A stretch of 64,000 nucleotides of DNA from Carposina sasakii. Taxonomy: Eukaryota > Arthropoda > Insecta > Lepidoptera > Carposinidae. A program made the translations under genes and the position numbers. The stretch is taken from NCBI GenBank assembly GCA_014607495.2, contig CP053153.1:8556001-8620000 (forward strand), read 5' to 3'. The notes under the pieces are model-generated. The model saw nothing but the letters and a program-made list of their open reading frames with translations. It searched no databases and was not told the origin of the DNA. This document shows, piece by piece, positions 45,701 to 51,090 of the stretch (position 1 is the first letter of the stretch; every line of letters starts with the position of its first letter).

Positions 45701-45740
45701 TGATAATACAGCACCTGAATACGAAGTGTATAAACTTTAG
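10246..45740 (+). CDS. Giant single-pass cadherin-like protein (52 exons, 3,556 aa)
   Basis: Start ATG at 10246, stop TAG at 45738-45740. The 52 exons, listed in the segment entries that follow, sum to 10,671 bases and stay in one frame, with GT-AG introns throughout. Product: signal peptide, an N-terminal segment with cadherin-like linker DTNNNSPQF, about 26 degenerate cadherin-type modules, membrane-proximal modules with canonical linker DINDNDPIF and ATDADVGINAELVYW, a membrane span and an acidic tail. Consensus per module: xPVFSExxYxGxY ... GF(D/S)(E/D)xVxFxxxGG ... YFxV ... ITFxLxxxIP ... LxFxLxA ... ATIVI. Cadherins mediate cell-cell contact or act as receptors at the cell surface. Most modules here lack the calcium-binding residues, so classical calcium-stiffened adhesion is doubtful. 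Family membership is seen in sequence; function is inferred. I cannot assign an orthologue. Confidence 0.9.
10307..11814. other. Intron 1 of cadherin-like gene
   Basis: Donor GTGAGT, acceptor TTTTTCAG. Contains a LINE-type fragment (about 10341-10460), a reverse Helitron-like 3' end (about 11041-11215, reading TAGTGGACGCCCGC...ACTGCAGAAAAA) and a copy of the CAGGGTG-end repeat (about 11253-11491). No exon seen. Confidence 0.6.
11253..11491 (+). repeat. CAGGGTG-end repeat, partial copy
   Basis: Runs from GTCCAGTGTTTATGCTAG to GTTGACGACCAAAAATCACC and CTGTG. Shares CAGACACTTCCCAGGTATGC and TTCCATGGAGAAAAATGATC with copies at 46097-46595, 53183-53569 and 63876-64000 (reverse). No ORF of its own. 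Confidence 0.75.
12976..13617 (-). pseudogene. LINE ORF2 C-terminal part after frameshift
   Basis: 213 residues continuing the reverse transcriptase thumb and C-terminus (YNTGKSEWMVFRTG, SSFKYLGHIITEDL, QVQYNNAFRMLMGLPRF, RKRVASLMHRL). It overlaps the end of the upstream ORF by a few bases in another frame; adding one A in the run near 13615 would join them, which points to a single-base deletion, not to separate genes. Confidence 0.85.
13611..15428 (-). pseudogene. LINE ORF2: endonuclease remnant plus reverse transcriptase
   Basis: 605 residues. The N-terminal part keeps endonuclease motifs ILGDFNANPHK, SWLDHCLV and WSDHFPIV. The reverse transcriptase has GKSPGHDGLSIEHLQ, NNYRPISLAT, FGFRSGLSTESAI, LDLSKAFDLVSYD, GVRQGGLTSPKLFNLY and the catalytic YADDMVLL. 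The frame stays open a little upstream to about 15470, then the element ends, so the first part of the endonuclease is missing. Translation breaks at 13611, six codons' worth of sequence after the ADD box region, where one base appears lost in an A run. The clade (CR1/Jockey/RTE-like) cannot be decided by eye. Confidence 0.88.
15516..17312 (+). CDS. Cadherin-like gene, exons 5-8: diverged unit 1 and start of unit 2
   Basis: Exons 15516-15723, 15810-15980, 16408-16533 and 17013-17312. Pattern: long exon, 171-base exon, short exon, then the next long exon, all in phase 1 at internal borders. Module heads are EEPVFSQAIYSADY, LGFEQALYEGR and TPVFERTIYLGS, with tails GYSDEVHFSLTG, GYEDETITVSFITG and GYDETVTLDLTG. 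The donor of exon 6 is GTCTAT, weaker than the others. Intron 6-7 (427 bp) is AT-rich. Intron 7-8 (479 bp) holds a repeat at about 16720-16960. Confidence 0.85.
16720..16960 (+). repeat. Lepidopteran 'GGGGTAGGCAGAG' repeat in intron 7
   Basis: CATACATATAGTCACACC followed by CCTCCCGGGGTAGGCAGAGC, CCACATGGTGCCACTTCTGA and a diverged remainder to CTGTAGTATTGTAC. A dispersed lepidopteran family by appearance; a short 5' piece also lies at 7082-7105. Confidence 0.55.
17697..19063 (+). CDS. Cadherin-like gene, exons 9-11: rest of unit 2, start of unit 3
   Basis: Exons 17697-17864, 18548-18670 and 18758-19063. Module heads ARSLGFESQSYRGI and TPVFSQNIYNGIY; tails GYDYDVQFYLFG and GYDDTVTFNIIG; body motifs SEYFTTSNIENQVTID and EYSEYFTYTT. 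Phase 1 throughout. The intron 17865-18547 carries two palindromes, one of them perfect over 24 bp. Confidence 0.85.
18406..18457. repeat. Perfect 24-bp-stem palindrome
   Basis: Left arm 18406-18429 (TAACATTATACCTGC then TATAGATAC) pairs perfectly with 18434-18457 across a 4-base ACCA loop. It lies in the intron between exons 9 and 10 and is not part of a larger repeat that I can see. A second, imperfect hairpin lies at about 18150-18195 (TTCTTAAATTATCA / TGATAATTTAAGA). Confidence 0.85.
19129..19467 (+). mobile_element. Full-length non-autonomous Helitron in intron 11
   Basis: Starts TCTATACATATAATAAAA after A (19128) and ends CGTCCACTAG before T (19468). Contains AACGGATCGCTGTCTG, a GTTTGTCTGTTTGTCTG tract, GTGCACGCTAATCTCAG and the terminal bulged hairpin. 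339 bp and no ORF. It fills most of the intron 19064-19502, ending only 35 bp before the next exon. Confidence 0.85.
19503..20627 (+). CDS. Cadherin-like gene, exons 12-15: units 3 and 4
   Basis: Exons 19503-19676, 19765-19899, 20066-20374 and 20457-20627, all flanked by phase-1 introns. Module heads MSFAQRTYIGS and PPVFSESFYKGLY; tails GFATGTAFELIG and GYDDTVTFYLEDG; body motifs ASYFTFSQSDHNVLI and YAAWFSLVDNENTVSL. The exon-length series (174, 135, 309, 171) repeats that of the neighbouring units. Confidence 0.87.
20712..20842. repeat. Palindromic MITE, copy 3
   Basis: TATCAGAAGAATAAAGTTGA and TCAACTTTATTCTTTCTTCT form the arms. The end TTTGGAAAAATCAGCC matches copy 1. Lies in the intron 20628-20936 of the cadherin-like gene. 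Confidence 0.7.
20937..22057 (+). CDS. Cadherin-like gene, exons 16-19: units 4-5
   Basis: Exons 20937-21068, 21140-21445, 21659-21829 and 21923-22057. Module heads SLRFTQDFYMGS, IQFEETYYTGTY and LTFDRVNYVGS. The last two exons closely resemble exons B and C of the recent array (DDSQYFDIVQNGNSVTL; GSIDNEDLVIQPITL), so this unit is the nearest old relative and the probable source of the expansion. Phase 1 throughout. Confidence 0.87.
22262..23086 (+). CDS. Recent array unit 1 (exons 20-22)
   Basis: Exon A 22262-22585 (108 aa), B 22687-22857 (57 aa), C 22952-23086 (45 aa): 210 residues, two cadherin-like modules. A begins EYQSYFNVVWNTEGVV and includes TPVFSETYYTGRYTESEL and GFDEDVAFAVEGG. B is DDSQYFTIAQNGNSITFDL through TARATIVILLTD. 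C is EFTDTTTLAFDRVNYVGS through GFSDAVTFNLLG. Introns A-B (101 bp) and B-C (94 bp) are most like those of unit 2. Confidence 0.9.
23318..24143 (+). CDS. Recent array unit 2 (exons 23-25)
   Basis: Exon A 23318-23641, B 23743-23913, C 24009-24143. Same lengths (324, 171, 135) and phases as unit 1. Protein differences from unit 1 in A include SADGTIPTY for SAAGTVPTY and ADNED for ADSED. The A-B intron keeps the unit-1 version (101 bp). The intron after C is longer (354 bp) because of a repeat insertion. Confidence 0.9.
24280..24392 (-). repeat. LINE-type fragment inserted between array units 2 and 3
   Basis: Reverse complement of the stretch seen at 2905-3000 (CAGCCTATTGCAGTCCACTG, CTCCCGTTTTTGCCATCCAG, ACTACCAGCCGACCTC). 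It explains why the unit 2-3 spacing is 1,180 bp where the others are about 1,050. Units 4-8 lack it at the matching position. Confidence 0.75.
24498..25306 (+). CDS. Recent array unit 3 (exons 26-28)
   Basis: Exon A 24498-24821, B 24906-25076, C 25172-25306. A carries EVRRADSENDVVTPVF and GFDEDVSFAVEGG. B starts DDSQYFTVAQDGNSITF. C has DRINYVGS. The A-B intron is now 84 bp and of the type shared by units 3-7, unlike units 1-2. Confidence 0.9.
25546..26356 (+). CDS. Recent array unit 4 (exons 29-31)
   Basis: Exon A 25546-25869, B 25956-26126, C 26222-26356. A is identical in protein to unit 3 apart from the start (YFNVVWNTEG where unit 3 has YFNVMWNTEG). C has a unit-specific TGGFSDAV where others have TEGFSDAV. 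Introns of 86, 95 and 239 bp are nearly identical to those of unit 5. Confidence 0.9.
26596..27406 (+). CDS. Recent array unit 5 (exons 32-34)
   Basis: Exon A 26596-26919, B 27006-27176, C 27272-27406. A carries FEVKRADSEDDVVTPVF, unlike FEVRRADSEDD of units 6-8. C switches to GSVDNEDLV (units 1-4 have GSIDNEDLV), a state kept in units 6 and 7. Confidence 0.9.
27645..28455 (+). CDS. Recent array unit 6 (exons 35-37)
   Basis: Exon A 27645-27968, B 28055-28225, C 28321-28455. A carries the distinctive GFHEDVSFAVEGG (His for Asp), shared only with unit 7. Exon A protein is identical to that of unit 7. Spacing to unit 7 is 1,049 bp. Confidence 0.9.
28694..29504 (+). CDS. Recent array unit 7 (exons 38-40), with cryptic donor in exon B
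   Basis: Exon A 28694-29017, B 29104-29274, C 29370-29504. Nearly identical to unit 6 including introns. In B an AAC codon is AAG (GNSITF becomes GKSITF), which creates a perfect GTAAGT donor at 29137-29142 in the same phase as the normal exon end; see findings. Confidence 0.9.
29743..30806 (+). CDS. Recent array unit 8 (exons 41-43), mosaic and terminal
   Basis: Exon A 29743-30066, B 30167-30337, C-equivalent 30678-30806 (129 bases). The first two thirds of A match units 6-7; from about 30000 the sequence differs at many silent sites (GAACTTGATCAGACAATTTA) and reads GFDEDVAFGVEGG. B is diverged (DNSEYFSVAQDGNSITF, TARATIIILLTNG). The last exon is only distantly related (LNLEEFDKIIYEGIIQ). 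So the array ends inside this unit. The B-C intron (30338-30677) is unique AT-rich DNA. Confidence 0.88.
30941..32848 (+). CDS. Cadherin-like gene, exons 44-46: last degenerate modules
   Basis: Exons 30941-31096, 31398-31541 and 32718-32848. They encode VYSELFTASIADNTVTVT, DTPVLPSVTFSSPLYVLNV and EHLQERVSVNNEGEIHL through RATTVFTQVTATAT. Exon 46 ends in phase 0, so the phase-1 array series stops here. Introns: 31097-31397 contains a MITE; 31542-32717 holds AT-rich DNA and a SINE-like piece (32536-32600). Confidence 0.82.
31148..31282. repeat. Palindromic MITE, copy 4
   Basis: TAAAGTTTATTCTGTCTCTA, GTTCAAGTTTTAGGGAAAGA and terminal GAAAAATCGGTCCTTA match the family at 1226. In the intron between exons 44 and 45. 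Confidence 0.65.
33754..33897. repeat. DIRS left inverted terminal repeat
   Basis: 144 bp, nearly the reverse complement of 38230-38373. Contains GATTAGGTTTACATATTGTA, CTTTAGCTTCGCACGGATTT and ATGCCGCCCGGTGAATACCG. The outermost 33701-33753 has no partner in the right end but is matched in the internal complementary region. Confidence 0.92.
34005..34124. repeat. DIRS internal complementary region
   Basis: Bases 34005-34076 are the reverse complement of 33701-33772 (one mismatch noted), and 34077-34124 are the reverse complement of 38338-38385. The two halves abut, as expected if this region templates the joining of the ends into a circle. This fixes the element's outer boundaries at 33701 and 38385. 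Confidence 0.93.
34265..34996 (-). CDS. DIRS tyrosine recombinase
   Basis: 243 residues as an ORF; the frame is open further upstream (reading GTVNSYKSALAL), overlapping the end of the RNase H ORF. Catalytic residues are visible: Arg in TAHRVQTFSL, the His-x-x-Arg box in FSGHSTRHAATS, Trp in NTAGWTSSSS and the Tyr nucleophile in FAKFYNREIV. It would join the circular DNA copy to the target. The ORF is intact to its stop. Confidence 0.92.
   Translation of the reverse strand: MALIIDGPIYDNDVKRFMKGVFKLRPPVPRYNLTWDPAIVLNYLSQMWPNTNLDLKTLSKKIITLLALVTAHRVQTFSLIKLANIKIYNTEIIIKIDELIKTSRVNSVQPVLKLPFYNIKPEICPAQCLVTYLEKTKNLRIGDSQYLFISHRKPFSRVSSQTLSKWIKENLQNSGLDISVFSGHSTRHAATSSANRTGVNLEVIRNTAGWTSSSSVFAKFYNREIVYDSNEFANAILSIHVDD
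35014..35919 (-). CDS. DIRS RNase H and C-terminal domain (frameshifted from RT)
   Basis: 301 residues. RNase H motifs: IYSDASTTGWGAHC, LELKGAL, RIDNVTAISC and KDNYEADVLSR. The following domain has FGVPKIDLFASRCNAK and YVSWKPDPEAWAVDAF, typical of DIRS pol. In sequence it continues the RT ORF after a one-base shift near 35970 (an A run), so the original polyprotein is broken once. Confidence 0.88.
   Translation of the reverse strand: MKLRDFAKIIGLLISACPAIQYAWMYTKEFERHKYLCLLNKQSYDQIIDLPNTFEDDINWWLSNIDTGSNPFRFNDFKLEIYSDASTTGWGAHCNNNKSYGYWKVDEKQMHINVLELKGALKMFTQGVHDCEILMRIDNVTAISCINRMGSVQYPHLDKITKNIWKLCKKRKIVVFASYINTKDNYEADVLSRKRFVDIEWELNNYAYYHIVHSFGVPKIDLFASRCNAKCNKYVSWKPDPEAWAVDAFTFSWSNLLFYAFPPFALILKMLQNIHNLNFLQPSVSEVIHFLSNIFEQNMVL
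35954..36745 (-). pseudogene. DIRS reverse transcriptase
   Basis: The frame is open from about 36745 (overlapping the end of Gag in another frame) and includes KIPFASKPEQSFYP and ISECCHEEGEFLSSIFLVPK. Motifs: KPNGDCRFILNLKPLNKF, YMATIDLKDSYFFVPI, LPFGLSTAPYVFTKIL and catalytic SVSYLDDLLCIG. It ends prematurely at LLKKSKN where a base is missing relative to the RNase H frame. Confidence 0.88.
36751..37707 (-). pseudogene. DIRS Gag-like protein with one internal stop
   Basis: Two ORF pieces in the same frame (37707-37156 and 37068-36751) separated by a TGA at 37156-37158; the 29 codons between stay open (LLCDSHFQDTKTLRGFAISS...). Features: acidic N-terminal half with ELDEETLLLLGE, WQDILKKGLTKEVKDAML, QANCEFLVPPVLNAEVK; basic C-terminus ending in HRPYRAPPSRRH. 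No zinc knuckle seen, as in other DIRS Gag proteins. Confidence 0.8.
38230..38373. repeat. DIRS right inverted terminal repeat
   Basis: Reverse complement of the left repeat with a few differences (for example GGCGGTATTCACC for the left copy's AGCGGTATTCACC on the same strand). The element continues 12 bases to its outer end at 38385. Confidence 0.9.
38488..40862 (+). CDS. Cadherin-like gene, exons 47-49: canonical cadherin modules
   Basis: Exons 38488-38739, 39063-39356 and 40674-40862, all phase 0. Exon 47 reads VQLKVEDSTICVNDDIVIPP and TAIDREHESIAF, a recognisable DRE motif. Exon 48 holds VNDINDNDPIFIGKENEPIA, the classical calcium-binding linker, preceded by RSKRS, a furin-type site (39105-39116). 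Exon 49 starts ATDADVGINAELVYWSS and has VHATDENGIGRTG. These residues (DRE, DxNDN, DAD, xDxN) are the calcium ligands missing from the array. Introns 47 and 48 (38740-39062, 39357-40673) are AT-rich; the second contains a repeat. Confidence 0.9.
39810..40395 (-). repeat. 'GGTTCCGTA' interspersed repeat, inverted copy in intron 48
   Basis: Starts TTTAGGGTTCCGTACGTCTG with CAAAAACGGAACCCTTATAG and GTGTGTCTGTCCGTCCGTC, and ends CGTACGGAACCCTCTTCACG then GAGTTCAACTCGCACTTG. The reverse complement of the family seen at 2327-3335. Confidence 0.7.
40863..44535. other. Intron 49 of cadherin-like gene, repeat-rich
   Basis: 3.7 kb; donor GTAAGATT, acceptor ATATTTTTACAG. Contains a SINE-like piece (40985-41060), an 11-bp palindrome GTTAATGTACC/GGTACATTAAC near 41341-41370, a Helitron-like 5' segment (about 41958-42130, CTATACTAATATTATACAGA), and an imperfect tandem repeat (42750-43145). 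No exon or RNA gene recognised. Confidence 0.6.
42750..43145. repeat. Three imperfect tandem copies of a GGGAACGGG-containing repeat
   Basis: The motif [TTAGGGGGT(A/G)TAA ... TTCCCACGGGAACGGG(G)CAAACGGGAATTCC] occurs three times (centres near 42815, 42990 and 43120) with unequal spacers. A fourth weak relative is at about 54450-54480. The long reverse-strand ORF across it (42729-43313) reflects the repeat composition. Confidence 0.7.
44536..45740 (+). CDS. Cadherin-like gene, exons 50-52: juxtamembrane, membrane span and tail
   Basis: Exons 44536-44798, 45033-45221 and 45317-45740. Exon 50 encodes VQILNSNEIAVVTV and ends with a membrane-proximal domain containing RNKRQTSSAG, a furin-type site (44701-44712). 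Exon 51 holds ENIQICPVPGRDTG and then the membrane span (about 45142-45216, LLVSTIILAILLFIPIVAIV). Exon 52 is a 141-residue tail: Ser/Glu-rich start, KRSERRLQEML, acidic DETEDEDEFGE, RRKSV (a protein-kinase-A-type site) and C-terminal EYEVYKL. No beta-catenin-binding region is recognisable. Confidence 0.9.
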
Positions 45741-45758
45741 TATCCATTCTCACATGTA

Positions 45759-45771
45759 AATAAAAAATAAA
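45759..45771 (+). promoter_or_regulatory. Poly(A) signals of cadherin-like gene
   Basis: Two AATAAA hexamers (45759-45764 and 45766-45771) 19-31 bases after the stop codon, indicating a very short 3' UTR. Confidence 0.75.
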
Positions 45772-46096
45772 CTACTGTAATAACATTAATTAATAAAGTA
45801 TAGCATTTTCACTAAATCTGGTTTCCTTGTATGACTAAATCAAAGGCATCGTCCGCTTTATGACTGAGAGCAAGATCGTATCTGCCTTTTAAATTAGTAA
45901 ACCTTGCATGTAGGTAGAGGCATCTTATACGGTTAACACAATTGAAAATAAACTATTTTATAACTGACTATTCGCTTTGTAATCATAAAATTTAAAACAT
46001 AGGCATATATTTTAGACTCAACTACCTTTTATAAACCCACTACAGAAAATTCAATGTATGTGCTAAGAAGTTTTATTATAATCAAGTTATCATATA
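45772..46096. other. Start of gene-free region
   Basis: AT-rich DNA directly downstream of the cadherin-like gene; nothing recognised. Confidence 0.5.
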
Positions 46097-46595
46097 CTGG
46101 GTGTTTTTTCGTTGCCACCCTTAACGAAGGGTACGTACTCTATAGGTACTATACATCAAATAAAGTAAGTATATGCCAAAAAAATGCTGGAACACGATGT
46201 ACATTTTTTTAAGGGAATTACTTCATCGAGTGAAATTTATAGTGTCCAGTATTTATGCTAGTTTTTTCATAGACATATATTAATTATTTCTCGTAAAAAA
46301 ATCTTGCTACGCGCGGCTATGTGCATATACAGAAAAAGGCAGTCTATTTACTCAAATTTGGACCCCAATATCTTGGGAACCAGACACTTCCCAGGTATGC
46401 TTCCATGGAAAAAATAAACGTGACGATGAGAAGATTCCATAGATTTCGGGAACGTTGACGACCAAAAAATAACCCTATTTAAAAAAAAAATCAAAAAATT
46501 TACATCGTTTCCCAGCATTTTTTGGCATTAACTTACTTTATTTTATGTATAGAGTACGTACCCTTTGTTAAAGGTGGCCACGAAAAAACACCCTG
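46097..46595. mobile_element. CAGGGTG-end repeat with terminal inverted repeats
   Basis: Ends CTGGGTGTTTTTTCGTTGCC and GGCCACGAAAAAACACCCTG are inverted repeats, followed inward by ACCCTTAACGAAGGGTACGT and its complement. The middle matches the repeats at 11253, 53183 and 63876. About 499 bp, no meaningful ORF: a non-autonomous DNA element by structure. Confidence 0.75.
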
Positions 46596-47302
46596 TATGT
46601 ATATAGATCGACCGCGTAAAATATAATGTATATTTATTCCTAAGTTTATACCCGATTAATCTTAAAGTTGTCAATGCAATTAATCAAGAAAAAACAATTA
46701 AAGAGTTAAGAGACGTTACTACACTCCCATGACATTTAATTCATGTGACAACTAACGCCTCCACAAGTTTTAACACTTGATTAATTGCATGTATCACAGT
46801 TTGTATCCAGTGTTATAGCTCGTATAAAAAGTAGAATAATAGGATTTTTTATAAGTGATCTAAATTTATTATTTGGTAGCTTACTTTTTGGATACGCTTT
46901 AAATATGTTTTCGCATATTTTTCAAATTCCCTAACCATGTTAATTTGCGAAAAGTTTAGCTAAAACACCTAATAAAATAATTTAAATGTAAAAAATATTG
47001 TACAATATAAAATATTATAGTATAATAAATTAATTTAGCCACTACAATGCAAAAAGTGGTGGCGCTAGTATATGGTAGTCTCACTCTTAAAAAGAGATGA
47101 TAATCTATCTGCAATTTATGTTCAAGGAAAAGTAAACTTTTTTTCTGTTTCTCGATATTTATTATAGAGCTAGACTTTTATAGCCTCATAAATATGCATC
47201 GACAGGATATGCTTAGCTATTATTCAGAAAAACATATTTTTAAAACTAGATTCTATGTATTGATAATCATTTCCTTTGGTTCAATTGGCCTGCAGGCTTA
47301 TT
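46596..47302. other. Gene-free AT-rich stretch
   Basis: No coding exon, RNA gene or clear repeat seen. A 79-codon ORF starting at 47194 has no known domain and runs into the MITE that follows. Confidence 0.45.
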
Positions 47303-47467
47303 GGCTATCTTTTTTGACAGTTCATAGTGATTATCACTTATTGAAACTTGATGAAGTGGAAGTGACATGTATGCGTGTGTTAGCAAATTCCGACAAGGCA
47401 TTACCCACTATTCTATTTGTTAATTTTCATTGAGTGATCATCACTATAAACTGTTGAAAAGATAGCC
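47303..47467. mobile_element. Short MITE with about 36-bp inverted ends
   Basis: Left end 47303-47340 (GGCTATCTTTTTTGACAG, TTCATAGTGATTATCACTT) is the near reverse complement of 47432-47467 (GAGTGATCATCACTATAAAC, TGTTGAAAAGATAGCC). 165 bp, no coding capacity. Confidence 0.75.
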
Positions 47468-50400
47468 GATACGGATACTGCATCTGGGTGAATTTCCCAG
47501 GTACGTTTTTAGCGCGGCGTGGATGAAAATCGTAGTGGAAAGTGCAAAATGCACATTTATTAATTTTTTTTCATTAAGTTCAGACAGTGATCTAGACTAA
47601 CGTTTAAAACTTAAGACCAAAATCTATTTGTTTACGCATTAAAAAAATTATCAAAGGCTCTAAATCTAATTGCGGTGCTATGTCCCCACTTCATTTGCAA
47701 AAATAAATTTGGCTATTTAAATTTTCGGGTGAATTAATTTAACAGAATACATACATATTTTAAAAATACATTAAATAACACTATTATTTACACCATGAGC
47801 AGTAATTTAACTTAACCCGGTAGTACCTGTAACAGCTTTTTAAAAATGTCCCGCGGAAAAAGTCAATAACGCTGGCGCATTTTGAACATTACACTATTTC
47901 ATCATAATGAATGAGATAGATGCTAAGCTATCTTTCCCCGCACTGCTCTGTCAAGCCATCGTATACCAAGTACAAGGATGTTTGATACACTGAACAGTTT
48001 TCCCGCCAAAAACGTAAGTATAACCTGCGGTGGCGCAGGAATACAAATTTATCATATAACGGTGTCATGTGTATTTAAAAAACTAAAAGGCTGTTTAAAA
48101 AGAAATTTTACAGATGATTAAAGATTAGATGTATCGACGTAATTGTAAATGAATTATTACAATTAAAATAATAGTGTCCGTTATAATTTGAAATGTGTTA
48201 CTTAATTCTAAGTACGGTGTCGCAACTCCAGTGGCTCCGGTGGCAAAAAAGAGGGCCACCGTAATATAATAATGTCACCGTAATTGATATTTTGTCTTTT
48301 TGTATACAGGATGACTGGAAAACGGGTATTATTTCTATTGAGATGTAAAAGTACAGCCCATTTTCTACCTTCATGGGTAGGAAGACCCATTAAAAAAATT
48401 ACGGCTTCAGGGTTATGCCCCATTTTGTAATGTTTTTAAAATCACCTTATTATTAAATGGAAATGCATAAAAAACTAAAATACGTGTATATTTCAGTAAT
48501 TCAACTAGATAAATAAATAATCATTGGAGACAAAACAACAGACATCAACTTGGCATTGTCAAAGTACAATTACCAAAAGGTTTATAATTTTTTTTCCTGA
48601 TTCTTTCCTATTCATTCAAAATAATGATTTCACGTAATTCGCACACTTAATTAAACTAAATTCAAAAGGTATAATTATGGAAAAGCTTACCAACAGCTAA
48701 CTAATAAGAATTTTAAAAGTGCTATCCTATGGCGCGACAACCTTTTTTAACAAGTAACCTAAGTTTGTAGTCAAATTTAAAAAATACAAAGGTGATGAAC
48801 TGACATTATAATATATATATTATAGCATAGGAATCTTACTGCTATCCAAAGGCCTTTTCATGATGCAGTTCAACTCGAATCGAGGTCATACTGCCACCTC
48901 CATCTCGTCTTACTCCTACCCCAGGCAGCCGCTCTGTAGCATCCAGCCAGTTGCACTGTTCGTCTATCTTTCGGTGTCTAAACGACTAACATGGCCGGCA
49001 CTTTTACTGTCCGGTTCCTTTTTGGTAGGCGATTAGCATACCTAATGGTGTTCCTGATACAGTCTGAGCACTGTAGGTCAATCGATAGACAGCATAAGCA
49101 CACATATCGACAAGTAGACGTTATAAGATCATAGGAAGGGAACCGTTCCTAAATGAACTAAGTTCTTCCAGGCACTTAAGATTCATCTCTCAATATTAAT
49201 AGCTGACCAATAAGAATGTAATATTTTTCTGAGTCCTGACTGTTCTCAGAAAAAATATCTATATATTGAATGTTCTACTGGCCTAGTAGAAGGAAACCAC
49301 CCAAAATTTCTTCTATAAACCCGAGTAACTTTGCGATAAACCCGAGTAGCTTGAACAAGTACGCCTGATTATAACAGAAGAGTTCTACATTCTACTTGCC
49401 TCAATATAACACTGCTATAGGCTGTAGCGCCACGGAATGTATTTTTTTAACCTATATTGGTCAGCTGCTAGTAAGCTTTCTCATAATAAATTACACCTTT
49501 TTGAGTAGCTTATTAAATAAGGAATTTAGTTTGATAAAGGGTGACGCAGTATATTATTTTGAAAGAGTAGGGGCTTAATTGGCAAAAACATTTAACAAAT
49601 TTTGCTTGACCATTCCATGTTGATAGATTTTTGGAAAGTCAAAGTATAAAATGTGATTTATTTCTTATATGCCATACTACTCATCTAAAAGGAGATTTTA
49701 AAAAAATAAATAAAATGTCATATCTCCGACACTGTGAATTTCCGGATGGGGTGTTCCTTATATATAAAGATAGCTAACGAGGTGCACTTTCAAATGTGAA
49801 AAGAAATGATCCTTATTTCTGGTTTTCGAAGATTTTTACGTACATATAAATAAATACGGCTAGGTTCCTGAAATGGTGTAGTCAGAACTGCGAGATCTTA
49901 TAGGAGATACCATGGCCACTACGTTTTATGCTAAGAAAAAAGTTACTAGGAAGCATTTTAAAGTATGTAATAAAATATTTCCCTAACTGTTAATGTGTTC
50001 CTTAAATTTGTTATCATAGTTTCTAAGCTATAATCATGATGATAAACATTATTACCAACTAATAAACGAAAAATCTAAAGTTTTCATATTCTTATAAAAT
50101 AAATAAATAGGTAATTCGTATGATGTTCTCCTGTATTTATAATTCCGCTGGTTGTAATAAATTTCAGTGGAGAGATTAACAATTTCGGTGGTTTGATAAT
50201 AATATCGGTGGCGATTGAAAATTTTAAATGCAGATATCTCAAGAAATAATACGTTTTTAAAAATGTGTACCATATGACTGAATATTATATATTTTTAGCT
50301 ATTACTTCGAATACAAAAAAGTTATTGAAAATGGATATAAAATTTCGCCAGCGTAATTAGTCAAAAATCGAGGTTGTTGAAATTCACCCATCTCCTTCCA

Positions 50401-50948
50401 TACATATCAAAGAGTCGTTCCCTCAAGTGATGAGCTAGCAACTCTATACTTGCCTAAAATAATTTCTAAGCCTACCTAAGAGAGAGATTGCTCAATAACA
50501 AACTCATCATATAGTGGTGTAACTACTGAAGCTCAAAAATGCCAAAATACTCAAAGCGTGTTCAACACGGTGTGCAGTGTTAAGTTTTACATCATAGGTA
50601 ATAATAAAATATTCTACAAGAGAAACGAATATATTGCTGAATGATGTCAGATTTTTATGAAGAAACAGTAGGAGACTCTTATTTAAATATAGAATCGGAA
50701 ATAGAGGGCCAGTTAAGTAAATTTTCTCCTTTAGAGTTTGAAAAGAAACAACATGAAAAACAGAATGTAACTGTAACCATATGATGTGCAAAATAATTAT
50801 TCATGACACTTATCCTTAATAATTCCTCCCTCATCTTTTTTCAACGAAAATGTCAAGCCTCCATTCCTAAGCTTTTAATCAATGATACGGACCGAAGTAT
50901 TTGCTTCCTTCCTTCGTAGGCGTTGTAAGTCCTACTATACGAGTAATA
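47468..50948. other. Gene-free region with weak relics
   Basis: Mostly AT-rich. A GC-richer patch at about 48850-49090 could be a degraded LINE coding fragment but has no clear frame. A 25-base tandem-like duplication of ATAAACCCGAGTA lies at 49316-49355. A SINE-like piece (GAAATGGTGTAGTCAGAACT) is at 49860-49925. No gene supported. Confidence 0.45.
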
Positions 50949-51090
50949 GGGTCGATCCCGGCAGTCACACCTAAACCTAATCTTTGTCAGGTCTATCTCT
51001 CTCCGTTCTTAATATAAATGGCTGTGGGAGAAAAGGACAGGTAGGACTAATTTTACGTTTAGGTTTTTAGTGTGACTGCCGGAATCGACC
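50949..51090. mobile_element. MITE with GGTCGATCCCGGCAGTC ends
   Basis: Left end 50949-50980 (GGTCGATCCCGGCAGTCACA, CCTAAACCTAA) and right end 51056-51090 (TTTAGGTTTTTAGTGTGACT, GCCGGAATCGACC) are inverted repeats; 142 bp. Part of the interior (CTCTCCGTTCTTAATATAAATGGCTG) resembles sequence near 63130-63150. Confidence 0.78.

Noticed and set aside
47194..47433. 79-codon ORF with a hydrophobic stretch
   Set aside because: Its second half is the MITE at 47303-47467 and no gene context supports it.
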